In this document: positions 12,701 to 25,600 of the stretch, one piece after another
How the letters are laid out: the number at the start of each line of letters is the position of its first letter
Position numbering within the stretch: position 1 is the first letter of the stretch
Assembly (NCBI GenBank): GCA_903813345.2
Contig: CAIIXF020000001.1
Span: 7,875,098-7,939,097 of the forward strand
Length of the DNA stretch: 64,000 nucleotides
Direction of reading: 5' to 3'
Source: Owenia fusiformis
Taxonomy: Eukaryota > Annelida > Polychaeta > Sabellida > Oweniidae
Translations under genes and position numbers: made by a program
Notes under the pieces: generated by a model
What the model was told of the DNA's origin: nothing
The model's input: the letters and a program-made list of their open reading frames with translations, nothing else
The model's database searches: none

Positions 12701-15700
12701 GCATCCCCCAAAAAATGAAAAAAAATTCTTGATGTTGAAACAGTCCTCCTTATTGCCTTCTTTATACAGTGATTAAGATGTCAGTCTGATTTATATATAT
12801 GCGGAGGTTGAATAATTTGAAAAAAACTTGATTAACTTGCATTCACCCTTTTTACATTAAACTCATTTATTTAAATACTATAAAAGTCATGCTTATGCCA
12901 TTTTAATATCATTTGTGTAATTGACTGTTGTACCTCCTGTGAAAATAGTTTTGAAATCCATGCATTATTGAAATGGTTATTTTAAGAAAAAAAAACATGA
13001 ATGTTTTTGGCACACCCTGTACACCCTGTATTGTAAAAGCCACATTTTTTGATCAGCCTTAACAGTCAGCATCAGTGTTTGGAGGCTGTGACAAATTGTT
13101 ACACTTTTGTAATTTGCAATATCTGGCACCAATCAATAGATTTAAAGCAAAATATGTGACCAATTCTCATACTCTTTTGTGAATCCTGCTTATATGCAAT
13201 TTATTGTATTGTTTTTGTACATGTTTTATATTTGTGAATAAAAAAAAATTCTCATACTCTTATACATTTTATGATGGTATGATTGAAGAAATGACTAAAA
13301 TGAAAAAGCCTTCGTGCATTTATTAGAACAATTCCTTAGTTCCGGCTGTGTACACTTATCCCAAAATTCTACCTGTAAACCATGAGCAAAAATACTTTTT
13401 TAGAAGTGTGATTTAGTTTAGTTTACAAAACTGATTTTTAACACTGAGTCAAAAAAAATTATAATAGAATAAAGTGCCAAACAATAAAGCATTTACAAAC
13501 CTGATAGAGCTGTGGTGGACAGCATTTTGGAGGGGTCGAGCTTGAACCATTCAATGGATCTGGTGCCACTGCACATGCAGCAAACAAGCCAATTAGTATA
13601 AATGTTGTGTGCATCATGCTAATCCTGAGGATTAACAATTATTCAACAGCACAATAAGTGATCTATGTATGGAGATTTTTTCTTTCGTGATCCGTTTTAG
13701 TCCCTGTTATTGTCTTATTTAAAGCTGATGGTATATACAAGTGAATTACCAGCTTTGTTAGTAATTTTTCATTTCCCTCTGACAATCATATTAGGAAATA
13801 CTTTCAGGCTCATAAATTATTGCCAAAGATATTCCAATGTTTTATAAAAGTTAATTTTCGATCTCCTCATTAATAACTGTCAATCAACAGTTAGATTGAT
13901 CTAATTTACTTGTTTTTTCAATTACATCACCATTATTCATTTAGGTTGAAATTGGGCCTTTAATGAGCATTTCATTAATATGATAGTGACATGATTATTA
14001 GACAATAATTTTGTTTTTGTCATTGTTACAAATGGGGAATATGATGACGTGTTATTGCCTCTGATTAGATTTATGGCAAGCTGGGTAAATTTCAAGGCAG
14101 CTATTTTGAGATTCCAACCTTAAATCTTGTCGGTAAAGTCTTGTTGATTGCTTTAATGAAGCACCTGTTGAACAGAATGTCCGTACAAATGCACTCACCT
14201 TCTGTTTGTGCTTTGTATGACATTACATCACAATACATATTTCCAGAAGCAGATAGAATAAGTGCACAGTAGTGCATGTATGGAGGATTAGAGAATGGCT
14301 ATGCTGCATTCTGATTGGTTGAGAAACTCAGTTAGAGAATGGTCATGTTTGAATCCCTTCTAACAAAAAACTATACATAATAGCCATAATTTTGCCAATT
14401 TTTAGAATATAAACCCCTCTTGATATTCTATTAAAGGGGGCGATATTTTCATCCTGTGTCTTATTGTTGATATTTCTTGTCAAGAAAAAGCTTGTTTGGA
14501 TTCAATTCAGATTTGACAGCTGTTAGATTGAATAGGGGGTAATCTAGAATTATAATATGGCCATTTTTGTCAGAATCAGCCTCAGAAAACCATTTAAAAG
14601 AATTATTGCATATGCTCATGGTTACAACTTGGTGATCTTGAAATATGTGTTATATTGTAAATTTTAGAAAGATGAACTAGTCAGTGAGCGGGACCGCCAG
14701 TCAGTACAGATGAGTGTAAGTAACATATGAATTCATATTTCTTGGAGATCTGTTTTCTGTACTTACTCTTGATTATACTTATCAAATACCATTAACTAAA
14801 AGTTTGGACTGCTAATAGGAAGAAAATAGTCTCTCAATCCTTATTAAGAGAAATATTGTTACATTCTGTCACTTTCCCCTTGTAAAATAATATTGAACTC
14901 AATAAATTGCATAATTTCATTGGTGTTATCGAGACCTCATCCTCCCATAACTTTGCTCATGCTTAACTCATTGCTGGCCAAAGCTATATTGAAGGTTTTC
15001 TGCTAGTGACTGGCAATTTTGATGAAAAAATGATCAAAATGGCATGTTTTCATATTAGCATCAAATGGACTGTCTCAACACCCTCTGTGCTATCTTTTAC
15101 GCCATTGTGAAGCCGACGTCAATATATTTCAATTGCACCCAACAGTGATAATTATTGTACAGCATCCCAAGATATCTCAGGTTGGTCAGATACGATTATG
15201 ACCTCATACACAAGATATCTCGGGGTTGGTCAGCAATTAGTTAATGATGGGCCTCACTCACATCATGTCTAGCCCCTCGCAAAAGGCAATGTCACCACAA
15301 GCAAATTAATAACACAGTTGAGTCTAGATAGTGCTGTGAATTCTAATTGTGTTTCTGATGTGTATATTGTGTGTATATTGTAGGTATTTGGAGATGAGAA
15401 GAGGTTTAAAGGCAAGATGGACAAAATCCATAACCAATATGACAAACAGCAGAAAACTCTTGAAAACAAAGTGTAAGTTTAAAAGTAAATAATTGATAGT
15501 TAGATTTCACACTTTCCACATCCTCTTCCAATGGAGTTCCAAAAAAGTAAAGTTTGAGTTGAGAGTAGTCTTTAAGGCCAGACTGCCATTGGACTATGAG
15601 AAGTCCATTGTTACAGCACAGTCATTTATCATATTAACTGCTTATATTGAATTTGACCTGAGAAATGTGCCCAATATATTCATTTCATCTTGGGGATGTC

Positions 15701-18700
15701 CACTGTGTTTCCATGATCATAGTGATATTCAGAAAAAAGAAAAAAGATTAAAAAAATAGACAAAAGTTTATCAAAGTGCTTTTTGTTTTTCCTGTCATCA
15801 AATCATGTTTATTGTACATTTTTAAAAACTATGGTGCTCAAAGACTCACTGAATGACAGTTAATGACAAACGACATACAGTGAAGGTAATAAATGTACTT
15901 TCAATGCATTTTTAGAGCAACAACGAAGAAACACCTGAATGATGCAAGGAACCTAGCAAGAGAAAGGCAGACCACAATATCACAACTAAATGCAGTGAGT
16001 TATTTTACACATCTAGATTCTCCAAAAATTGTTGTCCTGAACTTGTTCCTTATTTATTGCAGTCTTCATCCCAATATACTCCTACATCTTTTTGTCTTCA
16101 AGATGACTTCAGGCTTCAGAAGGAAGGATAAGACATGCTTCATTATACATTTATGTTTAGATATTTGTGACTTAAACTTTGGTTTCACTGTATATTCTCT
16201 ATTCCTCTCATCAAATTCCATGTTTATTTCTCGCTCCCTCATCTGTGATCTTGAATATGTTATCTGCAATATCAATCACATTATGCCCCTCACCCTCCTT
16301 AACAGCGAAACCTTCTTGATACATATTACATAATGTGATCATATCATCTTAAAGGGAATTTAATTGTGGAGTTACCTAAGTATCACCAAGTAAAAGAGTT
16401 TGTAAAAAGATTATATGTCATTTTTATCATACCATGCTAGACCTTCATTGGTTACACCAAAATTAAATTTTCAGATAGCATGGTATTTCACTCAATGTTT
16501 CATTGAGATGTTTTGCTGTAGAGGCCTAGAGGGGATGCATTTGTTTTTTGCTATCCTGTACATTATTTTCTTACTATAAAGAAAGCATGATGCTCAAACA
16601 TGTTTTAACTCATTTTAATGTGTCCTCTTCCGTAGCAACTAATCACAGCAAGGAGCAGCAGAGACCAACTGGAGTCAGAGAGGAACAGGTTGCAGCACAA
16701 ACTGAAGGACATCAATGAGGAATACAAGAGCAGACTGAACCAGTATGTCAGAGACATTGCAGTAAGTGAACAGAAATCAGAATTCACTCTGTACTTTTCA
16801 TCTTGTAAGATGAGGTCAGACATGAACAAATTATTTTTTAGTATTCCATATTCAGATTAAAATTGGCATCTTGTATTGTAAAATAGTCATAAAATCGTGA
16901 CCATTTGAAGAAGACCAATAAAACTTGGTGGATTGAAAGAACATTGGACAAAAATTCAATTGTGCCAAATATGACTAAAACCCATACTCGTCTGGATGAC
17001 TGAGTTATTAAGATTTATTTGGGTTACCCTTTTTGGCTCACCCCGCTCCAAACATTGTCTTCAATACACAAATTAATAATATCAAATCCTTTTCAGGAAT
17101 ACATTGATAAGCCTGGAAGGGGACAGAAGTTTGGGGAAGATGAAGGTGCAGCTAAAGAAAAACTTACGAAATATGTTCATAGGATGATAAAAGATCTGAG
17201 GACAGCTCATAAACATCGTGAAGAGCAGCTAAGCCAGGCTGTCCAAACCATGAACAAACAGCTCCACCAGGTCATTAAAAGGCACGAGGGATTACTTATT
17301 GCATACAGGTATTTGAAGTCGATTTTTGTATTCATCCTAGATTAGTTGTGACCTTATACATTGTTTTATTTTATGGTTACACAAAATTAACTAGCAATAT
17401 GATTGATATGCCATTTTTGAATTCATTGGCCATTTTTTCACTTTTATCATCTGAAACTGTGATTGAAAGAATTAGAAAAACTTTAGAGGAGATAAAACCT
17501 ATTATTATTATATTGGTTAAAGACATGAATGTAGAATTTGCACAAATCTTCTAAAATATTACATTTTTCAGAGATCTTCGGCAACAGGTTGATTCACTGG
17601 GTATACACGACATAGAACTGGGACCAGATGAAAGTGATTTGCAAATGAAGGACAAAGAGCTCCAATCTCGGCAAGAACAAGAAATATTCCGTCTCAAGGA
17701 TGAGCTAGAAAAAATCAAAAGCAGTTATGAAGCAACAAAACTTAGAGTGAGAATATTATGATATTGATCAAGATGAATTAGGCATTTATAATCATGCATT
17801 TATGCTGTCTGTCTCATAAAATTTATAAACCTTTAGAAATGTATTTGTGTTTTGTTATGCACATATGACAAAACAAATCAAGACTGTTTATATGTTGTGT
17901 CGCTCTTTTCATAAGTGACATCTTTATTAAGACAACAATGATAAACAATAGTGATATATTTTTTTATAAAGCAATAATAGCATCTTTAGTGGACATACAC
18001 ATTTCAGTCTTAGAGTCAATTAGAGTAGCAAAGGGTTGATATCCATTTGCAAAACTGAAGCCATTTTCCAAAAAACAATAATTCACAATACAGTCAATCA
18101 GGAGAAATCTCTGGTTTCCATAAAATCCCCAAAAGTTAATTCCATACAGCTGTATCCATATATCAATATTTATTAAATTCTTATGAATTACAGTTGAATG
18201 TTGGATTCCATGGAAAGGACAACCCTGCCTTGAATTTAAAGAATGCTTCAGATTCCTCGTAAGTATACAAAACTGTATTTGACCACACTTCCAAGAGTCG
18301 CTTTGTCACAGTATTTGTCAGTGATTGGCTTCATTGAAAGCTATTGTCAAGATTTTCCAAACATGTACAACATTGCATTCTGGTATGCCAGAGCCCCTCT
18401 TATCTGCCGTTTGCTTTGGAAGGATAAAGACAAAGGGGGCGTGGCTATCGTGGCTATCGCGATGACAGCATTGTACATAGTAAGAAGTTCTACAATTCAG
18501 TATGAGAAATATGATGTACTTTTGTTATTGAAACTGAATAATTTATTTTGAAACTTATTCATATCCAAAGCCTACTCCATAATTTGTTGTGTAACATATT
18601 TTTTATCATAGTTCTACTTCAGTTCCACCAATTTCATCAAAAGTGAATAGTCCAGTTAATTCTTGTCATTTTTTGAGTGGTGCAAATGTTGCTTAATTCA

Positions 18701-19793
18701 AAATATGACAGTGGCCAATGTTTGCACAATGAGTGATGTCAATAGTAGGGATAACAATGACACTTGTCAGTAGTTAAAAGTGATTTGCCTCCAAATTCGG
18801 TGATTAAACAACAAAAAAAACTCTGATAAACACATCCATTTGGATGAATATGTTGAACTAGACCAGCATAAATTTGAGATTCTTTCTTTGTTTGATAAGA
18901 CAGAAACTTTTTCGAACTTTGAACCTTCAATTTCAGAAGTCATCTGGAAATTTCAAATTTCTCTTTCAGAATATCCACAGAGGGGAGGCAGGAAGATACA
19001 TGGAACAGCTTACGGAAACAGCTGCGTGAGTTTACATTGAACACGCAACAAGAGTTGGAATCAGAGCGAGCAGATCTCATCAGTAAGAACACAATGCTTG
19101 AAGAACAAGTGCACCAGTTACAGAGCTATATAGACACCCAACTTGCCAGGTACCGTACATATTTTGTATTTTTTGTTTCAAATTTTCAACAGTCGTGGAA
19201 TAATGAAGTTAGTTTCATTAGGGTTAGAGAGAAATGATGATTTCATTTGCAAATAGTGTTAATTTCTTTTAATAATTGAGTGAAAGACCCATTTTAAGAT
19301 TCCATTAGATGATGGTAGGGGGGTCAAACCGTAATGAAATTAACTTCGTTTTGCCATGACATCATAATTGGACACCATTCCTCAGTGTGTAGAATAACAT
19401 TGAATTGTTGGTACTTTCAAGGTTGAAGTGTTCATGTGGAATTCCCTGACTGAATCCCACTGAGTCTTGACTTTCAATGAGATTGTTAAAGAACATGTAC
19501 CTAAGGTTGATTAGATCTATGCATCAGAAGTATCTCCTTTATAAAACATTGTATTACATTTGTGGCTCCATTTTCATTTCTGTTTACATCTCATAAAGTT
19601 ACCAAAGCTCTTTGATATTGGGTTGTGTTACTATAGCATTATTTGAAATCATCCTCTAATATCAAATAAATTCTTAGACTGTTTATTTCGTATATTTTTT
19701 CATTCATATGGAACCATGATATACTCATAAGAATATAATGATTTCAGGTATGGAGGTGAAAGAACAAGAAGGAAAGGTTATGCAAGGCCTTGA
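3771..19793 (+). CDS. CCDC78: CCDC78 with kinesin-like domain; 3' sixteen exons, 5' end outside window
   Basis: Exons: 3771-3967, 4174-4348, 4717-4845, 5309-5440, 5673-5759, 6434-6613, 7700-7873, 14668-14715, 15384-15472, 15916-15994, 16636-16761, 17097-17308, 17572-17746, 18194-18258, 18970-19149, 19748-19793 (stop TGA). They total 2094 nt, giving 697 residues with closing phases and GT-AG introns. Residues 1-140 are the C-terminal half of a kinesin motor (KLAGSE switch II, LNKSV, LKDEIGGNCKT). The rest is coiled coil matching vertebrate CCDC78: SKTLVDLQI, INEEYKSRL, a block ending in HEGLLIAYR, and LRKQLREFT near the end. CCDC78 acts at deuterosomes in centriole amplification of multiciliated cells. 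Human CCDC78 (about 438 aa) lacks the motor part. The switch II DxxG aspartate is lysine here (codon 3819-3821), so motor ATPase activity is doubtful. The C-terminus (YGGERTRRKGYARP) is unlike the human one and is the least certain exon. The P-loop half of the motor should lie upstream of the window. Confidence 0.9.
6727..7610. mobile_element. Short interspersed element with GTCC tract and repeated AATGGC blocks
   Basis: It lies in the CCDC78 intron 6614-7699. It is bounded by an inverted ATCCCATCGAAC (6727-6738) and GTTCGATGGGAT (7573-7584). Near the left end is a CCGTCC-rich tract (6769-6818). The body holds about 147-bp internal repeats with ATAACTC, AAGCATGGCACA and CGGCCATTTTGAAAA in the same order (units near 7124 and 7270). 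No protein is encoded. Such non-autonomous elements are common in marine invertebrate genomes; the exact family is not known to me. Confidence 0.6.
8318..9928. mobile_element. Element with ~100-bp terminal inverted repeats, enclosing a second element
   Basis: The left arm, about 8318-8400, is mirrored by the right arm, about 9825-9928. Landmarks are CCTGATAAGGAGAGCTTTTT against AAAAAGCTCTCCTTATCGGG, and GATCATCATGGAAGTTT against AAATTTCATGATGATCA further in. No transposase is visible inside, so it is non-autonomous. It lies in the CCDC78 intron 7874-14667, 5' of the nested gene's terminal exon. Confidence 0.65.
8526..9385. mobile_element. Inserted short element with CACACAG ends and GTCCGTCC tract
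   Basis: Begins at GGCTCACACAGTGAGCC (8526) followed by a GTCCGTCC tract (8561-8586). Ends near CTGTGTGAGCACAGGACC (9353 on), so the ends share an inverted CTCACACAG. The internal sequence has GTCA and TTTGAC repeats but no protein. It has the same general style as the element at 6727-7610, and lies inside the larger inverted-repeat element, so it is the younger insertion or its cargo. Confidence 0.55.
11213..13617 (-). CDS. EPDR1-like: Ependymin-related secreted protein, nested antisense in a CCDC78 intron
   Basis: Three minus-strand exons: 13501-13617, 12184-12483 and 11213-11425 (stop TAA at 11213-11215). All junctions are phase 0, giving 209 residues, the usual size for ependymin-related proteins. 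Residues 1-18 form a signal peptide. The mature part starts with the family hallmark CCPP (C32, C33). Further cysteines are C108, C121, C165 and C207, fitting the conserved disulfides. Possible N-glycosylation sites are N23 and N69. Ependymins are secreted or lysosomal beta-fold proteins thought to bind lipids and calcium. The gene lies wholly inside the 6.8-kb CCDC78 intron on the opposite strand. Two ATG codons are adjacent at the start (13617 and 13614). Intron 1 holds a mariner-like MITE and intron 2 a palindromic MITE. I cannot tell which of several invertebrate ependymin paralogues this is. Confidence 0.9.
11619..11800. mobile_element. Palindromic MITE, about 182 bp, in ependymin intron 2
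   Basis: The two halves are complementary almost end to end: CTTGTATTCGCGAATG at the left against CATTCGAGAATACAAG at the right, and further in TAACGCCTGT against ACAGGCGTTA. The loop is short, around 11705. There is no coding capacity. Confidence 0.8.
12523..13019. mobile_element. Mariner/Tc1-like MITE, 497 bp, TA target site
   Basis: It starts CAGGGTGGGCCAAAA next to TA (12521-12522) and ends TTTTTGGCACACCCTG next to TA (13020-13021). The TA duplication and CAGGGTG termini are typical of Tc1/mariner-type non-autonomous elements. It sits in intron 1 of the ependymin-related gene, its left end about 40 bp upstream (in gene sense) of the exon 2 acceptor. Confidence 0.75.
13618..14667. other. 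Upstream flank of the nested gene, no gene seen
   Basis: This kilobase must hold the promoter of the ependymin-related gene (minus strand) while also being CCDC78 intron. A CCAAT-type motif (GATTGG) is present near 14312. I see no convincing TATA box, exon or repeat here. Confidence 0.4.
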
Positions 19794-20955
19794 CCCCGGG
19801 GCCTCGGCATTACATTGTGCAATGGGACAGTCCTATTAAAGTCCTATTATCATTCCATCTGCAGATTGCTGAGCCAGACTAGCTTTGCTTTAATACCACT
19901 AGGAAATTCCTTTTCACCGAACAATATCATTGAAAAGGATTTTAGAAAAGGTGAATTCATTGTCAAAGTGGATTCTATTTTGAGAATATTTATGTGCATG
20001 TATCTTCCAATCATAGATTACTGAATGTATCTTCCAATTAAAACATTACTGAGATCAATGTGTTAATAGGGAACACATTTTAATTCCCTATGTGTTAGCA
20101 ATCTGTCAATTTCAAATACATTCAATTACCCATGTTTTAGCACATACATGTACTTTATATACCAAGGGATGTTTGTTGAGAAATTAAAACGTTATCTTTC
20201 CATGACCTCTCACTCTCTGATCTAAAAGAATACATTTGGAGCCGCTAAATAATTAGACATTAGACATAATTAGACATGCAATACATGTTTCTGCAACCCT
20301 GTTTTTGATTTTATTGTCAAAGTTGATAAGACTTGGAATTCAAATACTTTATAGATAGCCTTCATAGTGTATATGTATGTAAAAACACATAAATCCATCA
20401 TGTTTGTAAAATGAATATGTATATATTTTATACTTTACTCATAAAGTAGCATTTGCCAGTGAAATATCCGTCCATTTTAAAAACATTTATTTTTGTAAAC
20501 AATTGGAATCCATGGTGATTGTTTACATGATCTCTCTCAAGAGCCATACAATCAAATTCAGACCTGTATATTATTTGGGCATAAACCTTGGTTTAATTTG
20601 AATTAAACTAAATGATGCATTTTTATGAATTCTTTATTTCTTCATTTTTTATGAAGGCTTAAGTAGGCCTATTTCTATATTTTTACAATTATAAGGAATT
20701 AGATATAAGCTGTATCTGTATTTTACAATGTTCACTGTCATGGTTTGTTTTTAGTATTTTGAATCCAATGGAGCATTATTCAGCATATGTTTTCATTGTT
20801 GTTGTTTTTCAATATCATTCTATTCATTACAAATGTAATTTGCATGATGTGATATTTTACTCACTGTGCTGTGTTTTGCTTTATATATACTTGGATATTG
20901 AAAAACAATATGATTGGTGTAGTAATTATTTTTACATTAAAATTTTACACTTACA

Positions 20956-21022
20956 AATAAATGATTGTATTACTTCCATTAACTGTAAATAATATTATTT
21001 ATTCATTAATTATTGAAATAAA
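20956..21022 (+). terminator. Candidate CCDC78 polyadenylation signals
   Basis: Two AATAAA hexamers, at 20956-20961 and 21017-21022, are the first clear clustered signals after the stop at 19791-19793. This would imply a 3' UTR of about 1.2 kb. An earlier variant signal cannot be excluded. Confidence 0.45.
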
Positions 21023-21039
21023 ATATATTGATGTTAGAT

Positions 21040-22600
21040 TAAATGTTCATTTTTTGTTGATTTACAAGTGAAAACACAATTCAATAGACTAGGTGTGAGT
21101 AGAAATGTTCTTGATTTACATCATTAAAAATTCAGTCAAACTGATGTCATATTTCAAATCTACATGTAAAATTACATCTAGAAATGTGGTTTTGAAAAGA
21201 GTTTATCAACTTTGAAAATTTAATTTTCTTTAAAAATGTGACTTCTCAGTCGGGGAGATTCCCCATAGACCCCATGTTGTAAAATCACAAAAAGTGAAAT
21301 ATCTTTTCTTGTGTTGGGCAGATAACATTTTCCTTGAATGGACATATTTTAATTTGTATAACTATCAGATACATAAGAGTAACATGAAAAGTGAACCACT
21401 AAAACTGATGAATATTCAAGTTTAAGGGAATTTTGTAATACCCTGCCATGTTATTTCCCCCGAATCAGCCACCTGGTGGCGAAACTGGTAACTACCTACT
21501 CGCATCTGAGTAATTGGAATCAGATATTATATGAAATGATGTTCAGTGCATCTCACAATAAATAGAGGTTATTAAATGAGAGTTATGAAATATGAATTTT
21601 ATTCTGAGTGAAAATATGAATGAAACGAGCCATGTTAGAAATACCACATTGACCAAGGATGATCTAGCCATGATATTTTTCTGAAATATATTTATGTTAC
21701 AGTTTTGCCATGTAATAACTAATAGTAATACCTTATTTTTGTTTTTTTCTTTTTTTCAAATTCAGAACCAGTTCAAACATGAAAAAAAATTGAGAGAATT
21801 CCCTGAAAATAGTTCTGATACAGGATCCAATACAGGATCTGATATGGGATTTTGGCTGACATGGGATCCGATACAGGATTTTTTGAATATCAATTCTATT
21901 TCCTGTTTATTTCTCAGGGAAAACATGTTATGGAATAAATACATGATATCCCTTGATTTTTATATTAGAACGAGAGAGCATTCCAAATGAGTGTTGATAT
22001 TGCAACAAGTTGGAAATATGAAATCAAGAAGATCTGGAAATATGGACATGTATTTCCAGATTTGAATAAATGAGATAGTGAGGTCCTAAACTAAGCATCT
22101 TTGCACCTTGTCGAAAAGTTAATAAACCGATCAGAGATGTTACAGTATTAACATGAAATAGTATCAATTTAGAGGTTTGAGGAAAAGGTGTTGTTCGGAA
22201 TATTTAAAATTAATTATTCAATTTTCATAGTTCCCTGTCATTGCTATTAAAGCTATAGGCTAGTAAGCTACTAAATTCAATTAACATGAAAGTAAACAAC
22301 GATTGACAAAACTGAAATTGAAGTCATCTATACATCTATACCATTATTCTGGAAAGAAGGATAGTACTGTGTGATCCAGGTATGTTTATGCTGTCCAAAG
22401 TCAGAGAACATTATGATTTCTGGAGGTTGCACGTTTGTGGACTGGTTTGGTGATTCGCAATTAGTCATTAAAGATAAAAATGGGAGCCCTGATTCATATG
22501 GTTGAGTTAGAAGAAGATTGCATTTTAATCCATATATATTTACCCTGGTAAATTTTCCCCGGTAATTTTGCAACTAAAGACGAAAAGCCCCGAACGAAAT
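21040..22600. other. Intergenic region between CCDC78 and MED8
   Basis: AT-rich DNA without a recognisable exon. A short degenerate repeat of GATACAGGATCC / GATATGGGAT type lies at about 21816-21880. The last 50 bases before the MED8 start are locally richer in CpG (for example AGACGAAAAGCCCCGAACG from 22578), consistent with a TATA-less promoter and short 5' UTR. Confidence 0.4.
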
Positions 22601-22617
22601 GCTCGACGATTGAAAAA

Positions 22618-25600
22618 ATGCAGGTAAATATTTTATACTAACGCTGTTTTCAATGCTTCATCGTGTATTATATCTACCGAGTCATATACTATATAATGCA
22701 TAAACATTTGGTTATTGTGAAAGACTATCGTTGAACGGGTAAATATTGCTTAAATGTATCAAAATTTGGAAATAATATAGAAGTGGGCGATAATAGAGTA
22801 ATAATAATTTTAAATTTCTTTTTATGTCAATAACCACAGTGAACACCATCTATTGATCTCTCTTACTAGAAGTATCTTCTTCCTATAGAGATCAATGTAT
22901 GGTGTTCACTATGAATAAAATTCATAGTATCATGCACAAACCAATGTCAACCTTTGCTTTTGGTGGTCTCCGTGAAATATGATATTGCAGGAAAAGACGG
23001 GACTTTTCCACAAATGTACAGACTCGATAATACAATTATAGTCAGATTCATAATTCCATTGACAAAACTTTGGGGGTTACCAGTTGCCTCATTAGTCTGA
23101 ATCCCAATGATCCAAATACCATTCGTCAAAATACCATTGTTCGAATTTTTCTATATTATTGAGATGATTTTTGGAGGTCTTGATACTTGTAAAAGGTTGT
23201 AGGCCTAACACATTTTAACTTTAAATATGTCATATGAACAAATAGTTTCTCTATATCCTAACTTGAGCATCGCCCGGTAGGATAACTACCCACAAGGTCA
23301 TGTCCATACTATGATAAGGTTTTCATTAGGTATCATTAGGTTCCAGACAAATCAGATTCGAACTAATTAGACTCAGACCATTGGGATTCGGATGATTGGT
23401 ATTCGGATGAATAGGATTCAGATGATTGGGATTTGGACAAATGTGATTTGGACCATTGGGAATCAGATGATTGAGATTCAGACCATTGGGATTCGGACCA
23501 ATGGTGTGTCCTCACAACTTTGAATCCATTGACAACTTTGAATCAACAGTTTGGACAATACATAAATTAGTTTTGGATTTGCTGAAATGAGGATTTCCCA
23601 TGCTTGAAATAAGAGAATTTTCAAGAGGCCATTCATCAGTGGATGAGAGGGGCACTGGTCAGTATCAAGGGGAGGTAACAGCTGTAACCTTCACATCTAA
23701 GATGGCAGACAGTACATGTAAGTGTCTATTTCGATATTTTTTGTTTCCATTGAATTAAACCACTTTATAGTTGAGGTAATGCTTTGATATTTGAACTACT
23801 TAGTATATCAGGCTTATATGACACATCACAACTCTGGAGTATGATCATTTGTTCATATATCGTGCGTAGGCACCACAGTTCAACAATATCTTCTACCGCT
23901 TAAGGGAGGGTAACTGAGATTGGTAGAGCCCATGGTTTCACAGATGATAAAATAAGTGGTGATGCGGTAAGTTATGAGAGTTTATAATGGAGAGCTAAGA
24001 TGTCCAGTTACCATGTATTTAAAACTAACATGACCGTTACTGTATCATAAATTTAAAGCAGTGGGAGATATTGTTGAACTGTGGCGCCCATGCACGATAT
24101 ATGAACAAATTATCATACTCCATAGTTCCCTTGTCATATAAGCCTGGTTTGGTTCAAATACCAAAGCATAACATTAACTATAAAGTAGTTTAATTCGATG
24201 AAAACTAAAAATATTGAAATCGACAATTACCATACGCCATCTAAGATGTGAAGGTTACGGCTATTACCTTCTCTTAATACTGACCAGTGAGAGTATACAA
24301 AATGTAAAATACATGTACACAAATTTTAGGGGATACAGTGTATGTATCTAGATCAAAAATGGGCTTTCAAACCACCATGATTTGAAAATAATGATACACT
24401 AATGATAGAATAATTGACTGCTCATTTATTTGTGATCTAAACTGTACTCTCATCCACTGATGTATGGGCTTTTGAAAATCTCTTATTTTTAACATGGGAA
24501 CCCTCTCTTCATCAAATCCATGACTAATTATTTATGGCTCAAATTGTAAACAATAAGCAATTAATGGGATTCCGACCAATGGGATTCGGATGATTGGGAT
24601 ATATTCGGACGATTGAAATTTGGACCATAGGGATTCAGACGAATGGGATTTGGATGATTGGGATTTGGACCATTGCAATTCAGACCATTGGTATTTCTCA
24701 TCTGACGAATGGGGTGACCCCTAATCAAAGAACCACATTGCAATAGTATATGTAGTTAAAACATTGCCTTGTAGACCCAGACAAAGGAAGAGAAGGTGCT
24801 TGAGTCTTCAGTGGAGGCTATTCTACAGAGAGTGCAGGAGGTGAAGTCGGGAATTGTGGCATTCCTCCTCAAGCTAGAACATGAACATCAGACACTTAAC
24901 TGGTAGGCCTGGAACTCATTACTAGATAGGATTACTTTCTTAAAGGGACAATCCCAGTCTGTATTTCTTATCCGAAATCACCCCACACTATTTATTTTTT
25001 TAATTCATAATGATCTGTGAATTGCACCATCTATAGCCTTTTATAGTAACTTGTAACTGTAAATATAATGAAGGTAAAGCTATATATGATTTTTAAGAGA
25101 CCTTGTAAGTGAACATGTACTATGTGTATTGTGACCTCCTAGGGACCTACAGTGTATGTACTATTTTCCTTATACTAATAAACTAAACTTTCTCAACAAA
25201 AATTTAATACTGCAATTTCTTATTTAAGCTGAACATACAAGTATGATACATCCTATCAAATACTTTTTTATTTGCCTGTAGAATATAGCAGTTTCTCGCA
25301 TTTGTGCTATTTCTAGCATGAAATATTCAGAATGAGGAGTCTATGGAAATTGCCCAAATGTTTGGATTTGTTACTCTGTAGAGCAGTTGTTTTATACTAT
25401 TGTGTTCCAGGCCCAGCATGCTTGACAGCTATGCCTTGTTGTCAGGCCAGATGAACTCTCTCCAGAAACTCTTGAAGAGTGATAAGATGCCAAATCTACG
25501 AAACCAGATAGTACTTCCTCTAGCCCTGGTGCCTGAAAGAGACCCAGAAGTAGAAGTAAGTTTAATGGTTTCTGCAGACAGTGCAGCAATATGTAATTGT

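Noticed and set aside
19037-19237. Open frame continuing past the 19149 donor of CCDC78
   Set aside because: It could be an alternative C-terminus by intron retention. The spliced end at 19748 closes in phase with a good acceptor and was preferred.
22328-22573. 81-codon minus-strand frame upstream of MED8
   Set aside because: It overlaps the MED8 promoter and 5' UTR, and the residues resemble no family known to me.
23702-23717. ATGGCAGACAGTACAT plus GTAAGT as MED8 first exon
   Set aside because: It lies in the arm of a foldback element and splices to exon 2 out of frame, giving an early stop.
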